64,000 nucleotides of DNA from assembly GCA_049671745.1 (NCBI GenBank), contig JBATVL010000076.1:1-64000 (forward strand). Reading direction: 5' to 3'. Under the pieces are notes generated by a model that worked only from the letters and a program-made list of their open reading frames with translations, ran no database searches and was not told where the DNA came from. The position numbers were made by a program, and so were the translations under genes. Shown here in pieces: positions 34,592 through 44,020 of this stretch (position 1 is the first letter of the stretch; each line of letters begins with the position of its first letter). This DNA comes from SNAP01 sp049671745 (GTDB taxonomy: Bacteria > Bacteroidota > Bacteroidia > Bacteroidales > Marinifilaceae).

Positions 34592-36151
34592 ATGAGTAAA
34601 AAAAGAATTCAATTATTAGCTGTTATAATGGGAATAACTCTTGCTGCTCTTATTATAATTCAAACACAATATTTTATTTCTGCTGCTGAAATTAGAAAGG
34701 AACAATTTAATCATGCAGTTAATAAAGCTATAGATAAAGTTATTTTCCGACTAGAGGAAAAAGAAGGAGTTATTAATATTAGAGAATCACTTGGAATAAT
34801 AAGCACTAAAATAAATAAAACAAAGTTAGTTCCAGAAGCTAACAAAGATTATGTTGATATAGATCAGAAAGTTCGTTTCTATCTTGGAAATAGTAAACAT
34901 GTTAATCCTACATATAGAACACAATTTAATGTTTTTCAAAAAGATTCACTTGTATATAGCGTTAATGATTGTAATCTAAAACATAAAAATCATAATAATC
35001 TCTCTATAAATACACGTAAATTACAAGAGGAACTTAGAAATAAATTTATTAGCAAGAATTATACCTTAAGGCAAATGGCAAGCCAAATCACTTACTCAAG
35101 GAGAAATATCTCAGAGAAAATTAGTGAGGTGGATATAAAAAGCCTGATTAAAGAACAACTTAATGAATATGGTGTCTTTAATCATTATGAATTTGCTATT
35201 AAAGAGGGAGATAGATATCTTCAAATCTCTAATAATTATATAAATCAAAAAACTGAATATAGGTATAAAAAAAGATTATTTCCTAATGATGTAATACCTG
35301 GAAATGGAACTATTCATGTAATTTTTCCTAATAGATCTGAAATTCTAGCAAGTTCATTTCTCATGTTATTCCCATCTATATTTACAGCTATATTACTTCT
35401 ATTAACTTGTACTTTTACTATATATATTATCTTTAAACAAAAAAAGATTTCTACTATAAAAAATGACTTTATTAACAATATGACTCATGAGTTAAAGACG
35501 CCTATATCAACAATTTCATTGGCCTCTCAAATGCTTAAAGATGATTCTGTTAATAACTCTGAAGTAATGGTTAATAGTATAGCTAATATTATTACAGAGG
35601 AAAGTTCTAGATTAACAAATCAGATTGAAAAAGTTTTACAAATGGCTGTTTTTACTGAATCAAGATTAAAGTTAAAGCAGAAGAAAATCAATATAAATTC
35701 TCTTATTGCAGAATTATCATCACGATTTTCTTTAAAAGTTGAAGATAAAAATGGAAGTATTTCTATTGACTTAAGTGCTAAAGATGATTTAGTATATGTA
35801 GATGAAGTACATATATCTAATGTAATAACTAATCTATTAGATAATGCAGTTAAATACTGCGAAACAGAACCTAATATTAAGATAATCACAAAAAATAGAA
35901 ACGATTGGTTTATTATATACGTACATGACAATGCCATAGGGATCTCTAAAAAAGAACAGAAATTAATTTTTGAACGCTTTTACAGAGTCTCTACAGGAAA
36001 TATACATGATGTTAAAGGGTTCGGGCTAGGCCTATCTTACGTAAAGAAGATTATTGAACAACAAGGAGGAACTGTCAGTGTAGAAAGTGCTATAGGTAAA
36101 GGATCTACATTTAAAATATTCTTACCTTTAAATAAAATTAAAGACAAATAA
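34592..36151 (+). CDS. rprX: Sensor histidine kinase, RprX type
   Basis: Membrane sensor of a two-component system, 519 residues. Two membrane helices (about 7-29 and 250-285) enclose a periplasmic sensor region of some 220 residues. The H-box NNMTHELKTPIS (H near 305), N-box NLLDNAVKYC and G2 box GFGLGLSYVKK are present. The G1 box reads DNAIG where most kinases have DNGIG. Size, layout and the following OmpR regulator fit RprX of Bacteroides fragilis, whose system was linked to tetracycline response and envelope or redox adaptation. Confidence 0.88.
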   Translation: MSKKRIQLLAVIMGITLAALIIIQTQYFISAAEIRKEQFNHAVNKAIDKVIFRLEEKEGVINIRESLGIISTKINKTKLVPEANKDYVDIDQKVRFYLGNSKHVNPTYRTQFNVFQKDSLVYSVNDCNLKHKNHNNLSINTRKLQEELRNKFISKNYTLRQMASQITYSRRNISEKISEVDIKSLIKEQLNEYGVFNHYEFAIKEGDRYLQISNNYINQKTEYRYKKRLFPNDVIPGNGTIHVIFPNRSEILASSFLMLFPSIFTAILLLLTCTFTIYIIFKQKKISTIKNDFINNMTHELKTPISTISLASQMLKDDSVNNSEVMVNSIANIITEESSRLTNQIEKVLQMAVFTESRLKLKQKKININSLIAELSSRFSLKVEDKNGSISIDLSAKDDLVYVDEVHISNVITNLLDNAVKYCETEPNIKIITKNRNDWFIIYVHDNAIGISKKEQKLIFERFYRVSTGNIHDVKGFGLGLSYVKKIIEQQGGTVSVESAIGKGSTFKIFLPLNKIKDK

Positions 36152-36215
36152 TTTTATTGTTTTCCTGTAAATAAGTTTGTAAATTTGATTGCATATAATC
36201 ACATATCTCTATAAA

Positions 36216-36908
36216 ATGGATAATAAAGTAAAAATACTATTAGCAGAAGATGATAAGAATTTAGGATTGCTTCTTAAAGAATATCTTAATGCAAAAAACT
36301 ACGATGTAACTCTTTGTGAAGATGGGGAAATTGCCCTTGAAATGTTTTATAAAGATGTTTATGATTTTTGCATATTAGACGTTATGATGCCTAAAAAAGA
36401 TGGGTTTTCTGTAGCTAAAGAGATTAGAATGAATAATATTGTGGTTCCTATAATATTCCTTACTGCAAAATCTCTAAAAGATGATATAATTGAAGGATTT
36501 AAAATAGGTGGGGATGATTATATGACAAAACCCTTTAGTATGGAAGAATTGATTATGCGTATAGAAGCTATCTTACGTCGTTCTTCTTCTAAAGCCAATG
36601 ATAGTGAACAAGATTTGTTTAATGTAGGAACACTTGTTTTTGATTCTAAGAAACAAGTATTAAGTCATGCAGATGGAAATGAAGAAAAACTTACTACCAA
36701 GGAATCAGAACTTCTTCGTCTACTATGTATTAACTCCAATCATGTATTAGAACGTAATATAGCTCTAAAGACAATATGGGCAGACGATAATTATTTTAAT
36801 GCTAGAAGCATGGATGTCTATATAACTAAACTTAGAAAACACATAAAAAGTGAAGATAGTGTAGAAATAATTAACGTTCACGGGAAGGGTTATAAACTAA
36901 TTATGTAA
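36216..36908 (+). CDS. rprY: OmpR-type response regulator, RprY type
   Basis: Partner of RprX. From the ATG at 36216 it has 230 residues; a TTG at 36189 is less likely. The receiver domain shows LLAEDDKNLG, the phosphorylation site in CILDVMMPKKDG and the lysine in MTKPFS. The C-terminal winged helix ends with SMDVYITKLRKHI and NVHGKGYKL. It begins 64 bases after the kinase stop. A DNA-binding activator or repressor; targets are not visible in this window. Confidence 0.9.
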   Translation: MDNKVKILLAEDDKNLGLLLKEYLNAKNYDVTLCEDGEIALEMFYKDVYDFCILDVMMPKKDGFSVAKEIRMNNIVVPIIFLTAKSLKDDIIEGFKIGGDDYMTKPFSMEELIMRIEAILRRSSSKANDSEQDLFNVGTLVFDSKKQVLSHADGNEEKLTTKESELLRLLCINSNHVLERNIALKTIWADDNYFNARSMDVYITKLRKHIKSEDSVEIINVHGKGYKLIM

Positions 36909-36945
36909 GTTTGCCAATTCAAAATTTTAAATAAGCTATTATAAG

Positions 36946-37377
36946 ATGAAGAAGATTGCTATTGCGTGTGATCACGCTGGATTCCAGTACAAAGAAAGAT
37001 TAGTTGAGTATTTCAGATCACTTGGTCACGAAGTTAAAGATTTCGGTTGCCATTCTGAAGAGAGTATGGATTATCCAGACACTGCTCATCCTCTTGCTTA
37101 TGCAGTTGAAAATAAAGAATTTGATTTAGGATTTACTATCTGCGGTAGTGGTAATGGTATTTCTATGACAGCTAATAAACACCAAGCTGTTAGATGTGCT
37201 TTATGTTGGGAAGTAGAGATTTCTTCTCTTGCTCGTCAGCATAATGATGCTAATGTTTGTGGTATGCCAGCTCGTTTTATTTCTTACGAGAAAGCTCAAG
37301 CTATTGCTGATGCATTTATCAATACTGATTTTGAAGGTGGTCGTCACCAAAATAGAGTTAATAAAATAGCTTTATAA
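36946..37377 (+). CDS. rpiB: Ribose-5-phosphate isomerase B
   Basis: Interconverts ribose-5-phosphate and ribulose-5-phosphate in the pentose phosphate pathway. The 143-residue RpiB/LacAB-fold protein shows CDHAGFQYKE with the catalytic aspartate and histidine region, CGSGNGISMTANK with the catalytic-cysteine loop (TICGSGNG), and NDANVCGMPARF. It follows rprY by 37 bases and is closed by a terminator. Confidence 0.95.
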   Translation: MKKIAIACDHAGFQYKERLVEYFRSLGHEVKDFGCHSEESMDYPDTAHPLAYAVENKEFDLGFTICGSGNGISMTANKHQAVRCALCWEVEISSLARQHNDANVCGMPARFISYEKAQAIADAFINTDFEGGRHQNRVNKIAL

Positions 37378-37402
37378 ATATAACTTTCAACCCATACAAT
37401 AT

Positions 37403-37434
37403 ACGCTCTTACTTAATTGTAAGGGCGTTTTTTG
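37403..37434 (+). terminator. Intrinsic terminator of rpiB
   Basis: ACGCTCTTAC (37403-37412) pairs with GTAAGGGCGT (37419-37428), one G-T wobble, followed by a T-run. Confidence 0.85.
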
Positions 37435-37530
37435 CATTAAATTGAGAATATGTGATAAGTAATGAAAAAATAATTTAATTTTGCTCAGTTATATATATTT
37501 AAAATAAATATATTGAACTCCATATTTTTA

Positions 37531-37538
37531 TACTTTTG
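37531..37538 (+). promoter_or_regulatory. Candidate -7 box of argR
   Basis: TACTTTTG matches TAnnTTTG 36 bases before the argR start. Another match, TAATTTTG, occurs at 37476-37483, so there may be two start sites. Confidence 0.4.
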
Positions 37539-37574
37539 ATTCTTTGTTGTATAAGTACTTAATTATTATTGGTA

Positions 37575-38054
37575 ATGAGAAATAAAACAAAAAGACTAAT
37601 CTCTATCAGAAAAATGATAGAAAGTGATAGAATTAGTTCGCAGGAAGAATTATTGAGAAAACTTAAGGCTATTGGCTTAGATGCTACTCAATCAACTCTT
37701 TCAAGAGATCTTAAATCTCTTAAAGTAGGAAAAGTCCCTGACGAAGAAAAAGGATATATATATGTAGTTCCTGGTAATCTACAAACTTCTCAAAAAGAAG
37801 ATAAAGTTGCAGCTATTATTACTGATTCAATTATTAGCATTGAGTTTTCTGCTAATATGGCAGTATTAAAAACTCTTCCAGGATATGCAAACGCAGTTAC
37901 CGTTTTAATAGATAATGAGAATTATTTTGAAATTTTAGGAACTGTTGCGGGCGACGATACTATTATTATTATTATGAGGGAAGGTATTTCACGTCAGGAA
38001 TTAATAAATGCACTGACAACTATACATCCTGAGATGCATAAATTATACAAATAA
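37575..38054 (+). CDS. argR: Arginine repressor
   Basis: A 159-residue hexameric repressor of arginine metabolism. The N-terminal winged helix includes ISSQEELLRKLKAIGLDATQ (about residues 18-37) and STLSRDLKSL; the C-terminal domain has NMAVLKTLPGYANAV and the arginine-binding GTVAGDDT. The ATG at 37575 is preferred to a TTG two codons upstream. No arginine biosynthesis gene lies nearby; it heads a run with panC and panD, 5 bases before panC, which suggests cotranscription. Confidence 0.94.
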   Translation: MRNKTKRLISIRKMIESDRISSQEELLRKLKAIGLDATQSTLSRDLKSLKVGKVPDEEKGYIYVVPGNLQTSQKEDKVAAIITDSIISIEFSANMAVLKTLPGYANAVTVLIDNENYFEILGTVAGDDTIIIIMREGISRQELINALTTIHPEMHKLYK

Positions 38055-38059
38055 CAATA

Positions 38060-38902
38060 ATGCAAGTTATAGAAAAAAAGCAAGAACTAATAGAGCTTAT
38101 TAATAAGCTTAAAAAAGATGGCAAATCTATTGGTTTAGTTCCTACTATGGGAGCATTGCACGAAGGACATTTATCTCTAGTTAGTAGATGTGTTAGCGAA
38201 AATGATATTTGCATAGCAAGTATCTTTGTTAATCCTACACAGTTTAATAATCCTAAAGACTTACAAACATATCCTAGGGATTTAAACAAAGATGTTAATA
38301 ACTTAGTTTCTGCTAAATGCGACTACGTTTTTGCTCCTACTGTTGAAGATATTTATCCTGAACCTGATACTAGAGTATTTAATTTTGGATATATAGACTC
38401 TGTTATGGAAGGTGCCAACAGACCAGGCCACTTTAATGGAGTAGGACAAATTGTTTCTAAATTATTTGAGATAGTAAGTCCTAATAGAGCATATTTTGGA
38501 ATGAAAGATTTTCAACAAGTAGCAGTTATTAACAAATTAGTTGAATTAATTTCTTCTGATGTTGAAATCGTTAAATGTCCCATTATTCGTGAGGATGACG
38601 GACTAGCTAAGAGCTCTAGAAACATGCTCTTAAAAGATGAATACAGAAAAAATGCACCACTTATTCATGCTACTTTAACAAAAGCAGTTACATTTGCAGG
38701 CGAAAAGACTGTTCAAGAGGTTAAGAATTGGGTTATTAAAGAGATAAACTCTGATCCATTATTTACTGTTGAATACTTTGAAATAGTTGACGATACAGAA
38801 TTAACTCCTGTTACAGATTGGAATGCTAATAAAAGCATTGTTGGATGTATTACTGTACAGGCAGGTAATGTAAGATTAATAGATAATATTACTTTTAAGT
38901 AA
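38060..38902 (+). CDS. panC: Pantothenate synthetase
   Basis: Joins pantoate and beta-alanine with ATP to make pantothenate. The 280-residue protein has the nucleotidyltransferase motifs PTMGALHEGHLSLV (HIGH-like) near residue 26, FVNPTQFN near 57, RPGHFNGVGQIVSKLF near 117 and a KMSKS-like region near LAKSSRNM. It lies 7 bases before panD, which supplies beta-alanine, so the two steps are coupled in one operon. Confidence 0.97.
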   Translation: MQVIEKKQELIELINKLKKDGKSIGLVPTMGALHEGHLSLVSRCVSENDICIASIFVNPTQFNNPKDLQTYPRDLNKDVNNLVSAKCDYVFAPTVEDIYPEPDTRVFNFGYIDSVMEGANRPGHFNGVGQIVSKLFEIVSPNRAYFGMKDFQQVAVINKLVELISSDVEIVKCPIIREDDGLAKSSRNMLLKDEYRKNAPLIHATLTKAVTFAGEKTVQEVKNWVIKEINSDPLFTVEYFEIVDDTELTPVTDWNANKSIVGCITVQAGNVRLIDNITFK

Positions 38903-38909
38903 GAGAGAT

Positions 38910-39260
38910 ATGTATATTGAAGTTGTAAAATCGAAGATTCACAAAGCTACTGTAACAGAAGCGAATCTACAGTATGTGGGAAGCATAACTATCGACGAGG
39001 ATTTGATAGATGCTGCTAATATGATAGAGAATGAAAAAGTACAAATCGTTAATGTTAATAACGGTGAGCGTTTAGAAACTTATATCATTAAAGGAGAGAG
39101 AGGCTCAGGAGTTGTTTGCTTAAACGGTCCTGCAGCTAGGAAATGTGCACCTGGAGATGTTGTTATTATTATTTCATACGCGTCTATGGAGTTTGAAGAA
39201 GCTAAAGGACATAAACCTACTTTAGTATTCCCAGACACAACAAATAATAAATTAATCTAG
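38910..39260 (+). CDS. panD: Aspartate 1-decarboxylase
   Basis: Makes beta-alanine from aspartate. A 116-residue proenzyme that cleaves itself between glycine and serine in YVGSITID (G25-S26) to form the pyruvoyl group. The conserved NGERLETYII and GERGSGVVCLNGPAARK are present. The short length and intact cleavage site argue for an active enzyme. Part of the argR-panC-panD-rfaE2 run. Confidence 0.97.
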   Translation: MYIEVVKSKIHKATVTEANLQYVGSITIDEDLIDAANMIENEKVQIVNVNNGERLETYIIKGERGSGVVCLNGPAARKCAPGDVVIIISYASMEFEEAKGHKPTLVFPDTTNNKLI

Positions 39261-39263
39261 TTT

Positions 39264-39761
39264 ATGAATCAACTTGAATACATAAATAACAAGATAATTA
39301 AAGACTGGAGTAGTATTAAATCTACTCTTAGTCTTTGGCATTTTAAAGAAGAGAAAATTGTATTCACTAATGGATGTTTCGATATTGTACATAAAGGTCA
39401 TATAGATTATCTATCTAAAGCAAAAGATCTTGGATCCAAGCTGATTATTGGATTGAATACTGATACCTCTGTAAAACGCTTAAAAGGAGAGGATAGACCT
39501 ATTAATAATGAAGAGTCTAGAGCATTGCTTTTAGCTGCTTTTGAATTTGCGGACCTTATTATTCTCTTTGATGAGGAAACTCCTTATGATTTGATTAAAT
39601 TTATTCAACCAGATATTCTTGTTAAAGGAAACGATTATAAACCTGAAGATATTGTTGGATATGATATTCTTAAAGCTAAAGGAGGAGAAATTAAAACTCT
39701 TGATTTTATTGATGGTTTCTCTTCTACCTCTATTATAAAAAAAATACAATCATTAAAATAA
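39264..39761 (+). CDS. rfaE2: Heptose 1-phosphate adenylyltransferase (RfaE2/HldE C-domain type)
   Basis: A 165-residue nucleotidyltransferase of the cytidylyltransferase-like fold: VFTNGCFDIVHKGHIDYL holds the HxGH motif, ILVKGNDYKPEDIVG and the ending GFSSTSIIKKIQ match the separate adenylyltransferase that makes ADP-heptose for lipopolysaccharide core. The kinase domain (RfaE1) is not fused and not in the window. A glycerol-3-phosphate cytidylyltransferase is the main alternative but fits less well at the C-terminus. Last gene of its operon. Confidence 0.88.
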   Translation: MNQLEYINNKIIKDWSSIKSTLSLWHFKEEKIVFTNGCFDIVHKGHIDYLSKAKDLGSKLIIGLNTDTSVKRLKGEDRPINNEESRALLLAAFEFADLIILFDEETPYDLIKFIQPDILVKGNDYKPEDIVGYDILKAKGGEIKTLDFIDGFSSTSIIKKIQSLK

Positions 39762-39789
39762 ATTTTTAAGATCTTAGTATAGATTTATC

Positions 39790-39829
39790 AAAGCATTAAT
39801 ATTCTATTATTAATGCTTTTGTTTTTTTA
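39790..39829 (+). terminator. Intrinsic terminator of the pan operon
   Basis: AAAGCATTAATA (39790-39801) and TATTAATGCTTT (39808-39819) are perfect 12-bp arms over a 6-base loop, followed by a T-run. Confidence 0.9.
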
Positions 39830-39875
39830 ACATTTTTGCTACGCAATGAATGAACACACATTCAATAATTAGCTC

Positions 39876-39883
39876 TATATTTG
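39876..39883 (+). promoter_or_regulatory. Candidate -7 box of the phosphoesterase lipoprotein gene
   Basis: TATATTTG fits the -7 consensus 51 bases before the start codon at 39935. No -33 element was found. Confidence 0.35.
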
Positions 39884-39934
39884 TTTTGGTAGATAAAGAA
39901 AGATATATGTTTAAAACATAAATCTAGAAATTAT

Positions 39935-40750
39935 ATGAGAAAAATTATTTTAGCAATTTCAATCGTATTAACGCTATTATCATGTGATAATATTATTGAA
40001 TATAGTCCGTATCAAGTTAATGTTGAAAATTCTGATAAGAACCAAAACAATAAGAATCTTAAAAGAATTAACGAAACGAATAAAAGCGAATTTAAAAGCT
40101 TTAAAATAGTTTTATTTGGCGATACCCATACTTATTATGACGATTTCAATGATATAGTTAAAGCATTAAATAAAAGAAATGATTATGACTTTATAATCAA
40201 TACAGGCGATATTACTCTTTCAGCCATCTATAGAGAATTTAAGTGGTATTCAAAAATTATAAGTAAACTAGATAAACCAATAGTAACTATTATTGGTAAT
40301 CATGACTGCCTAGCAAATGGTGAATATGTATTCAAGGAAATGTTTGGTCCAACCAACTTTACTTTTGTATATAATAATTGTAAATTTGTTATATTCGATG
40401 ATATCATATGGGAGAAGGATATGAAAGATCCTGATTTCAAATGGTTTAATGAAAATCTAGTAAATGATAATAATTATAATCATGTAATTCCTATATCGCA
40501 TATCCAACCTTGGGATGATCAATTTTCTTACGGTAATGAACAAATTTTCAACTACTATTTAAATCTTAATGAAATTAATTACTCTTTCCATGGACACACA
40601 CATAATTTTGCAATAAAAAGTCCATATAAAAATGTTACAGGTGGTAAAACTAGAGTAAAATATGTTACAACAGAAGCAGCAAATGATAGAGGTTATCTTG
40701 TTATAACTATAGAGAAAGATGATATCAAAATTGAGAAAGTAAACTTATAA
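39935..40750 (+). CDS. Calcineurin-like metallophosphoesterase lipoprotein
   Basis: A 271-residue lipoprotein with signal peptide and lipobox LLSC (C17), then a lysine/asparagine-rich linker to about residue 50. The metallophosphoesterase motifs follow in order: FGDTH (near 62), NTGDIT (near 90), IGNHDC (near 121), ISHIQPW (near 188) and HGHTH (near 211). It is therefore an envelope-located binuclear-metal phosphohydrolase, whose substrate (nucleotide, phospholipid or phosphoprotein) is open. The next gene starts 3 bases later and is probably cotranscribed. Confidence 0.85.
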   Translation: MRKIILAISIVLTLLSCDNIIEYSPYQVNVENSDKNQNNKNLKRINETNKSEFKSFKIVLFGDTHTYYDDFNDIVKALNKRNDYDFIINTGDITLSAIYREFKWYSKIISKLDKPIVTIIGNHDCLANGEYVFKEMFGPTNFTFVYNNCKFVIFDDIIWEKDMKDPDFKWFNENLVNDNNYNHVIPISHIQPWDDQFSYGNEQIFNYYLNLNEINYSFHGHTHNFAIKSPYKNVTGGKTRVKYVTTEAANDRGYLVITIEKDDIKIEKVNL

Positions 40751-40753
40751 ACT

Positions 40754-41419
40754 ATGAAATATATTAAGATAATTCTGTCAATAATGATTTGTTCATTTCT
40801 TGTTAATAAGTCTTACAGCCAATGCGCAATAAAGGATCATTACCTCTCAAGAGAAGATACTTTAACTCTAAATCATGAGAAAATTATAATACCTAAGCGT
40901 GTATTTATTCCTGATCATTTACGAATACAATATGCAGGAGCTATAGGATTTATGTCTATAGGAACTGGATATAATTTTGGTAGAAACTATGAAGTTACAT
41001 TAATGTTTGGAGTTCAAAATAGAACTTTTGGAAACAGTAAAGAAGGCATTTTTACATTAGCACTAAAGAATTCTTTCAACTTACATAAAGCTATTAAAAT
41101 ATATAAACAGTTTTCGTTTATTTCTACAGTTGGAGCATCTATAAATTGGGGATATACTAACAATACGTTCAATCACTTACCAAGACATTATCCAGATAGT
41201 TATTATTTTCAAAACAAAATACATCTAGCTCCATTTATAGGAACTAAAATACGTTACGATTTTAATAAAAACAAAGATAATACTTTCACAAAAGCTGTTG
41301 AGTTTTATGCAGAATTAGGCACTATAGATGCTTATCTGTTAGAATGTATTCGAACTGAATATGTAGGTATTGATGATATATTAAATATAGCCTTTGGAAT
41401 AAGTATATATTTTAAATAA
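40754..41419 (+). CDS. Putative outer-membrane beta-barrel protein
   Basis: A 221-residue secreted protein with signal peptide (MKYIKIILSIMICSFLVNKS, cleavage near SYSQ). Alternating strands such as IQYAGAIGFMSIGTGYNFG and FGVQNRTFGN and a C-terminal aromatic end (GISIYFK) suggest an eight-stranded-type outer-membrane barrel. I do not recognise the family. It is coupled to the phosphoesterase lipoprotein upstream, so the two may act together at the outer membrane; this is inference. Confidence 0.6.
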   Translation: MKYIKIILSIMICSFLVNKSYSQCAIKDHYLSREDTLTLNHEKIIIPKRVFIPDHLRIQYAGAIGFMSIGTGYNFGRNYEVTLMFGVQNRTFGNSKEGIFTLALKNSFNLHKAIKIYKQFSFISTVGASINWGYTNNTFNHLPRHYPDSYYFQNKIHLAPFIGTKIRYDFNKNKDNTFTKAVEFYAELGTIDAYLLECIRTEYVGIDDILNIAFGISIYFK

Positions 41420-41445
41420 GAAAATGGCTGCCATAAGCAGCTATT

Positions 41446-42030
41446 TTACTTTCCTTTTCTTACTCTATTTCTATTTAGTATTTTTGGACTAGAAGGAGCT
41501 TTAGAATAGATATCACTAACAGCTTTTATATCTTCTACAGAGTAAAATGCACGTGGATTATGATGTAATACAGTATCTATGTATTGCTTTATATGTTTTC
41601 TTTGAATAACAGAGAATAACATTTTCTTTCGTCCTTCTTTTCCTTGTATCTCTATTGCAGAAACACCAAAAGCTTGACTTCGCAAATCATCAGCTAACTC
41701 ACTAACATCTTTCTTTGGAAATACTCTTATAATAACATTTCCAATAGATAATTTTTGCTCTAACGTTATACCTATTAAGTTACCAGCTGCAAAACCACCA
41801 CCATAAGCAACGTAACAAACCCAATTATCTAAATGTTGCATTATTTGAGAGATTGCTAAAAGCCATATTATGATCTCAAAGAAACCTAATATAGGAGCAA
41901 CAAGTTTATATCCTTTTGATACAAATATTAATCTCATTGTACCAATAGTGACATCTGTTAATCTTGCTAAGAATATTAGAATTGGAATTATTATATAAGT
42001 AATGGTTTCTTGAGAAAATAAATCTTGCAT
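41446..42030 (-). CDS. UPF0316 membrane protein (DUF5698/DUF2179)
   Basis: A 194-residue protein with three membrane helices in the N-terminal 90 residues, including ARLTDVTIGTMRLIFVSKG and AYGGGFAAGNLIG, and a C-terminal DUF2179 soluble domain (VIIRVFPKKDVSELADDL onwards). This layout is the UPF0316 family. Its role is unknown; DUF2179 occurs in putative transporters. The C-terminus has an extra basic tail (SPKILNRNRVRKGK). It converges on the barrel gene with 26 bases between them. Confidence 0.85.
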   Translation of the reverse strand: MQDLFSQETITYIIIPILIFLARLTDVTIGTMRLIFVSKGYKLVAPILGFFEIIIWLLAISQIMQHLDNWVCYVAYGGGFAAGNLIGITLEQKLSIGNVIIRVFPKKDVSELADDLRSQAFGVSAIEIQGKEGRKKMLFSVIQRKHIKQYIDTVLHHNPRAFYSVEDIKAVSDIYSKAPSSPKILNRNRVRKGK

Positions 42031-42542
42031 AATATGACGTTTTTGTATGTTTATAGAGCTGTTAATATCTGTAATAAGTGGTTAATAAGTATGTGAAAAC
42101 AAAATAATAAAAACTAATAAATATATTTTTATAATCCGATTTATAATTCATATAGATAATATATTCCTAGCTAACACCATAATCTTATTAATAGTAATTA
42201 TTCTTTTATAACAGGATATAAACAATTATTAAGACTTGTTTTGATTTTATTTTAAACCATCTTTATGTTACTAACAGATGTTAATAATTAGATTAATTGA
42301 TTGATTTATAAGGAATATATATGTTACTAATGTGTTAACAAGTTTAGGCAAAAACTTTATTACGACATAAACACTACAAAGTTACAAAAATAACTAACAG
42401 TACTAACAGACTATATATATTACCATTAGTTTTATTTAAAGAATAAGATATATATATATAATAGATGTTTAAGATGTTTAAAAGCTTATTTGGTCATTAA
42501 TAAAAAATAGTCGAATTTTGTATTGTACCAAACATAGAGAAA
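42031..42542. other. Long AT-rich gap between divergent genes
   Basis: A 512-base stretch without a credible gene or RNA. It is extremely AT-rich and contains scattered short words: TAATAAGT at 42072 and 42083, TGTTA at 42322 and 42333 (both pairs 11 bp apart), CTAACAG at 42394 and 42403, and a run of alternating TA at about 42449-42460. It must hold the promoters of the UPF0316 gene and the flippase, but no box stands out. Confidence 0.5.
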
Positions 42543-43994
42543 ATGAATCCTTTAAAAAAGCTAGCTAGTGAAACTGTTATTTATGGAATACCTACCATAG
42601 TCTCTAGATTTCTTAATTGGTTACTAGTCCCTTTTTACACTATCGTATTTGCAAACAATGAATATGGAGCTGTAGTAAATTTAATGGCCTACAATGCAAT
42701 ATTTATGGTTATTTTAACTTACGGAATGGAAACTGGTTTTTTTAGGTTTGCTGCTAAAGAAAAAAAAGCTACAGTGTTTAGTACTGTTCTAAGTTCGCTT
42801 ATTACCACCTCTGTGATGTTTGTAGGACTTGTTTATCTTTTTCTTGATAACATACATGCTTTTTTAGATATATCCGCTAATAAGGATTTTATAATGATTA
42901 TGGCTATAACAATATCCATTGATGCTATTTCAAGTATTCCTTTTGCTAAATTACGACTGGATGGAAAAGCTATTAAATTTGGATTATTAAGAAGTTTAAA
43001 CATTTTAATTAACATTGTTTGTAACTTATCATTTCTTCTTCTTTTTCCATATTTAGAAAAAAGTTACGGCATTGATATTCCTTTTTATGATTTCTCATAT
43101 GGAATAGGATATATTTTCATTTCATATCTGATAGCTAGTTTTTCTACTTTTATTCTTCTTTTGCCAGAATTCTTTAAAGAGAAATATGATTTTTCTTTTG
43201 AATTGTATAAAAGAATTATAAAATATTCATTTCCTATTCTAATCGTAGGCTTAGCTGGAATGGTAAATATAAACCTAGATAAGATCTTACTTCCAAAATT
43301 ATTAGCCTCAGATGAGGCTATGGCTCTTACAGGTATTTATGGGGCAAATTATAAACTTGCCCTTGTTATGTTTATTTTTGTGCAAGCTTTTAGATTTGCT
43401 TTTGAACCATTCTTTTTTGCAAAACATAAGGGAGAAGAATCAAAAAATATTTATGTGGGAGTTCTAAATCTTTTTACTGCTTCTGGATTATTAATATTTC
43501 TTGCAATAATGTTCTATATTGATAAGTTGATTTTCTTAATAGATCCTTCTTATCATTCTGGTGTTATTATTCTTCCATGGGTATTAATGGCTAATCTTTT
43601 TCAGGGAATATATTATTCTCTTTCACTTTGGTATAAACTTTCAGACAAGACTAAATACGGGGCATATATGGCCATATTTGGTTCTATAATAACTATTGCT
43701 TTAAACTGGATTCTTATTCCAAGAATTGGTTTTATGGGAGGTGCATATGCTGTATTTATTTGCTTTTTGGTAATGACGATTACTTCATACTTCTTAGGTC
43801 AAAAATATTTTAAGATTAATTATAATATTAAGAGAATAGCTTTGTATTTCGCAAGTGCCTTAGCTATTTATGTTGTTAGTAAGTTTATTATTCTAGATAA
43901 TATCTGGTTACAAATGGCCTTAAAAACACCTTTGTTATTTGTCTTTATAATGCTTGTCTTATACAAGGAAAGGCTATTAATGTTTAAAAGATAA
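42543..43994 (+). CDS. Wzx-like polysaccharide flippase
   Basis: A 483-residue inner-membrane protein with 12 to 14 predicted helices, family Polysacc_synt/MOP. The N-terminus KKLASETVIYGIPTIVSRF is typical of Bacteroidetes lipopolysaccharide or O-unit flippases. It is expected to turn lipid-linked sugars to the periplasmic face. It precedes dut by 59 bases and may be the first gene of the envelope-related run that ends with the EnvC-like gene. The sugar carried cannot be told. Confidence 0.88.
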   Translation: MNPLKKLASETVIYGIPTIVSRFLNWLLVPFYTIVFANNEYGAVVNLMAYNAIFMVILTYGMETGFFRFAAKEKKATVFSTVLSSLITTSVMFVGLVYLFLDNIHAFLDISANKDFIMIMAITISIDAISSIPFAKLRLDGKAIKFGLLRSLNILINIVCNLSFLLLFPYLEKSYGIDIPFYDFSYGIGYIFISYLIASFSTFILLLPEFFKEKYDFSFELYKRIIKYSFPILIVGLAGMVNINLDKILLPKLLASDEAMALTGIYGANYKLALVMFIFVQAFRFAFEPFFFAKHKGEESKNIYVGVLNLFTASGLLIFLAIMFYIDKLIFLIDPSYHSGVIILPWVLMANLFQGIYYSLSLWYKLSDKTKYGAYMAIFGSIITIALNWILIPRIGFMGGAYAVFICFLVMTITSYFLGQKYFKINYNIKRIALYFASALAIYVVSKFIILDNIWLQMALKTPLLFVFIMLVLYKERLLMFKR

Positions 43995-44020
43995 TAACAG
44001 TTTATTATTTTAAAATAATG

